Source: Wenzhouxiangellaceae bacterium
GTDB lineage: Bacteria > Pseudomonadota > Gammaproteobacteria > Xanthomonadales > Wenzhouxiangellaceae
Length of the DNA stretch: 14,906 nucleotides
Assembly: GCA_023258355.1 (NCBI GenBank)
Contig: JALQZL010000028.1
Span: 1-14,906 of the forward strand
Direction: 5' to 3'
Every line of letters begins with the position of its first letter. The first letter of the stretch is position 1. The notes beneath the pieces are model-generated. The model was not told the DNA's origin. It saw only the letters and a program-made list of their open reading frames with translations, and did not search any database. Shown here one piece after another: positions 13,636 to 14,906 of the stretch. A program made the position numbers and the translations under genes.

Positions 13636-13741
13636 GGTTGAGGTCTCTTGGTGTCTTCATTCTTTGGTCAGACTCCGATGTTGACGCCGATGGACAGGGC
13701 AGTGTGAGCCCGGGCATGTGAATTGCCCGGGCTATTTTTTT
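13636..13741 (+). ncRNA. Candidate small RNA or attenuated leader upstream of the response regulator
   Basis: A strong + strand terminator at 13707-13741 has no annotated gene before it on that strand, which implies an unannotated transcript. A plausible promoter has TATTCT (13624-13629) as -10, with an OmpR-type direct repeat in place of a good -35, giving a start near 13636 and an RNA of about 105 nt. The stretch holds only one tiny open frame (MLTPMDRAV, 13678-13707) whose stop overlaps the terminator stem by one base; it has no clear ribosome binding site. No known RNA family was recognised. The 5' end is approximate. The alternative is a leader of the response regulator mRNA with attenuation. 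Confidence 0.35.
13707..13741 (+). terminator. Rho-independent terminator in the yggS/response regulator gap
   Basis: A perfect 10-bp stem, AGCCCGGGCA (13707-13716) and TGCCCGGGCT (13724-13733), has a 7-base loop and is followed by A and seven T (13735-13741). The T-run exists only on the + strand side, so the direction is clear. It ends just before the -10-like TAGAAT ahead of the response regulator gene, insulating that gene from upstream transcription. Confidence 0.85.
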
Positions 13742-13742
13742 G

Positions 13743-13748
13743 TAGAAT
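13743..13748 (+). promoter_or_regulatory. -10-like hexamer 6 bases before the response regulator ATG
   Basis: TAGAAT (5 of 6 matches to TATAAT) begins one base after the terminator T-run and ends 6 bases before the ATG at 13755. The expected transcription start is at the start codon itself, and there is no Shine-Dalgarno, so a leaderless mRNA is inferred. A good -35 is not seen; the position it would occupy falls in the terminator stem. Confidence 0.4.
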
Positions 13749-13754
13749 CAGACC

Positions 13755-14447
13755 ATGCGCATATTAATCATTGAAGATAACCGAGACATTGCCGCCAATT
13801 TAGGTGACTTCTTGTCAGATCGAGGCCATGAGGTTGATTATGCCTATGATGGCATCACTGGCCTGAACCTCGCCACAACGCATCCCTTTGATGCCTTGGT
13901 CTTAGATCTGTCGTTGCCTGGCATGGATGGCTTGGAGGTGGCGCGGCAACTTCGCCAAGAGGCCAAAGTCGATACCCCCATTTTGATGCTCACAGCCCGC
14001 GACCAACTGGACGATAAGTTGGCTGGTTTTGAGTCTGGCGCAGATGACTACTTGGTCAAGCCGTTTGAGTTGAAAGAGGTTGAAGCGCGCATGGAAGTTT
14101 TGGCGCGTCGAGGGCAGCGCATTAAGCCCACCCTGCTCACTGTGGGCGATTTGTCCTATAACCTAGAGACATATAAAGTGACTCGGCAGGGCCAGTCAAT
14201 CGAACTTAATCCGATCGGGTTAAAACTTCTAGAAAAGTTAATGAGTGCATCACCAGCAGTTGTGACGCGCCGAGAATTGGAGCATCACGTTTGGGGTGAG
14301 GAATTACCCGACAGTGATAGCTTGCGTGTCCACATTCACTCATTGCGCGTGGCCATTGATAAGCCATTTAGCGAGGCCATGATCCACACGCGTCACGGTA
14401 TTGGCTACAGCTTGGTTGCCCCGGATGAAGTATCGGCGTCGTCTTAG
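13755..14447 (+). CDS. OmpR/PhoB-family DNA-binding response regulator
   Basis: The 230-residue protein has a receiver domain (about 1-118) and a C-terminal winged helix (about 128-222). Receiver residues are complete: acidic pair Glu7/Asp8 in IIEDN, phospho-acceptor Asp51 in LVLDLSLPGMDG, Thr80 in MLTARD, and Lys102 in DYLVKPFE. The winged helix shows LNPIGLKLLEKLMSASPAVVTRRELEHHVWG, the recognition-helix region SDSLRVHIHSLRVAIDKPF and the HTRHGIGYSL hairpin. The phrase PDSDSLRVHIHSLR is typical of a gammaproteobacterial subgroup whose targets I cannot name. The gene overlaps the following sensor kinase by 23 bases, so the two form a cognate pair. It follows a strong terminator and may be leaderless. 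The direct repeat at 13596-13612 could be an autoregulatory site. Confidence 0.94.
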   Translation: MRILIIEDNRDIAANLGDFLSDRGHEVDYAYDGITGLNLATTHPFDALVLDLSLPGMDGLEVARQLRQEAKVDTPILMLTARDQLDDKLAGFESGADDYLVKPFELKEVEARMEVLARRGQRIKPTLLTVGDLSYNLETYKVTRQGQSIELNPIGLKLLEKLMSASPAVVTRRELEHHVWGEELPDSDSLRVHIHSLRVAIDKPFSEAMIHTRHGIGYSLVAPDEVSASS

Positions 14448-14906
14448 AAGCCGGCTCATCCTGTCGTTTCTCTTTTTTGGGACATTCTTGAGTGTCTTAT
14501 TCGCGCTGGCTGTCTTATTTGTCCAAAACCTACTCGAAGATGCGCTGATCACCCAAACCTTGGCTGAAGAGGTAGACCAATACATCATTGATCTTCGCCA
14601 AGACCCCACATTGGTAGAGCCCTTTTATACCCGCATTCAAGGGTATGTGACTCGCCCTGAGCGGGCTGACATTGTGCCCGAGCCATTTCGGGCACTGCCA
14701 TCTGGCGTCCATGAGGTCGCCACAGACGAGGCTTATTACAAAGCCATCATCCGAAAAGAAAATGATTTCTGGGTCTTTTTGACCTATGACATTTCAGATA
14801 ATCGTGAACTCTCACGTCGATTGATTATGGCGCTGATCGCCGTGGTTGTCTTTTTCTCGGCCTTGTCTCTGGCCTTGGGTATTTGGTCGTCTGGTCGGGT
14901 GTTGGC
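14425..14906 (+). CDS. Membrane sensor histidine kinase (3' partial)
   Basis: An open frame starts with ATG at 14425, inside the end of the response regulator gene, and runs off the window after 160 codons. It begins MKYRRRLRSRLILSFLFFGT: a basic head then a first membrane segment (about 11-34). Residues 35-131 form a periplasmic-type sensor region rich in acidic residues, ending with LPSGVHEVATDEAYYKAIIR and VFLTYDISDNRELSRR. A second membrane segment spans about 133-154, followed by GIWSSGRVL, where a HAMP linker would start. The kinase core (H-box, ATPase) is outside the window, so the histidine kinase call rests on topology and on the overlap with an OmpR-family regulator gene. The ligand is unknown. 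There is no strong ribosome binding site; coupling to the upstream gene is likely. Confidence 0.85.
   Translation, partial: MKYRRRLRSRLILSFLFFGTFLSVLFALAVLFVQNLLEDALITQTLAEEVDQYIIDLRQDPTLVEPFYTRIQGYVTRPERADIVPEPFRALPSGVHEVATDEAYYKAIIRKENDFWVFLTYDISDNRELSRRLIMALIAVVVFFSALSLALGIWSSGRVL

Noticed and set aside
13678..13707. Nine-codon frame MLTPMDRAV as a leader peptide gene
   Set aside because: No ribosome binding site and no run of regulatory codons; kept only as a remark in the candidate RNA entry.

Overview
The window looks like chromosomal housekeeping DNA from a gammaproteobacterium of moderate GC content. The main evidence is the order tsaD <> rpsU-gatB/yqeY-dnaG-rpoD (the macromolecular synthesis operon in its Pseudomonas-like form), the aroK-aroB pair, and the yggS-proC-yggT-DUF4426 run. 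The genus cannot be named from the sequence alone. Gene density is very high. No gap exceeds about 200 bases, and there is no tRNA, rRNA, CRISPR array, insertion sequence or prophage gene.

Layout: (1) 1-2004 holds a 5'-truncated pteridine reductase (+), converging on a minus-strand run folB-folK-cysteine hydrolase that lies 37 bases downstream of tsaD (2042-3046, -). This block serves folate/pterin metabolism plus the t6A tRNA modification enzyme. (2) 3041-7466 (+) holds the rpsU, gatB/yqeY, dnaG and rpoD operon, driven by a good sigma70-type promoter that overlaps the start of divergent tsaD. A perfect 10-bp inverted repeat separates rpoD from convergent aroB. (3) 7519-9167 (-) is aroK-aroB (shikimate pathway), overlapping by 4 bases. 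(4) 9201-10315 (+) is a short exosortase of the XrtH type followed by pdxH. (5) 10317-13558 (-) is yggS, proC, yggT, a DUF4426 secreted protein and a TrmH-type tRNA methyltransferase, tightly packed. (6) 13559-13754 is the largest intergenic region. It contains an OmpR-type direct repeat and a textbook Rho-independent terminator on the + strand with no annotated gene upstream of it. (7) 13755 to the end is an OmpR-family response regulator overlapping a membrane histidine kinase that runs off the window.

Most genes are ordinary. The parts worth a second look are the unexplained terminator and direct repeat ahead of the two-component system (a candidate small RNA or attenuated leader), the stand-alone exosortase embedded among biosynthetic genes with no substrate in sight, and a recurring arrangement in which a -10-like hexamer sits 6-7 bases before an ATG that lacks a Shine-Dalgarno sequence (exosortase, proC, response regulator), which suggests leaderless transcripts. 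I found no clear case for a wholly new multi-gene system.
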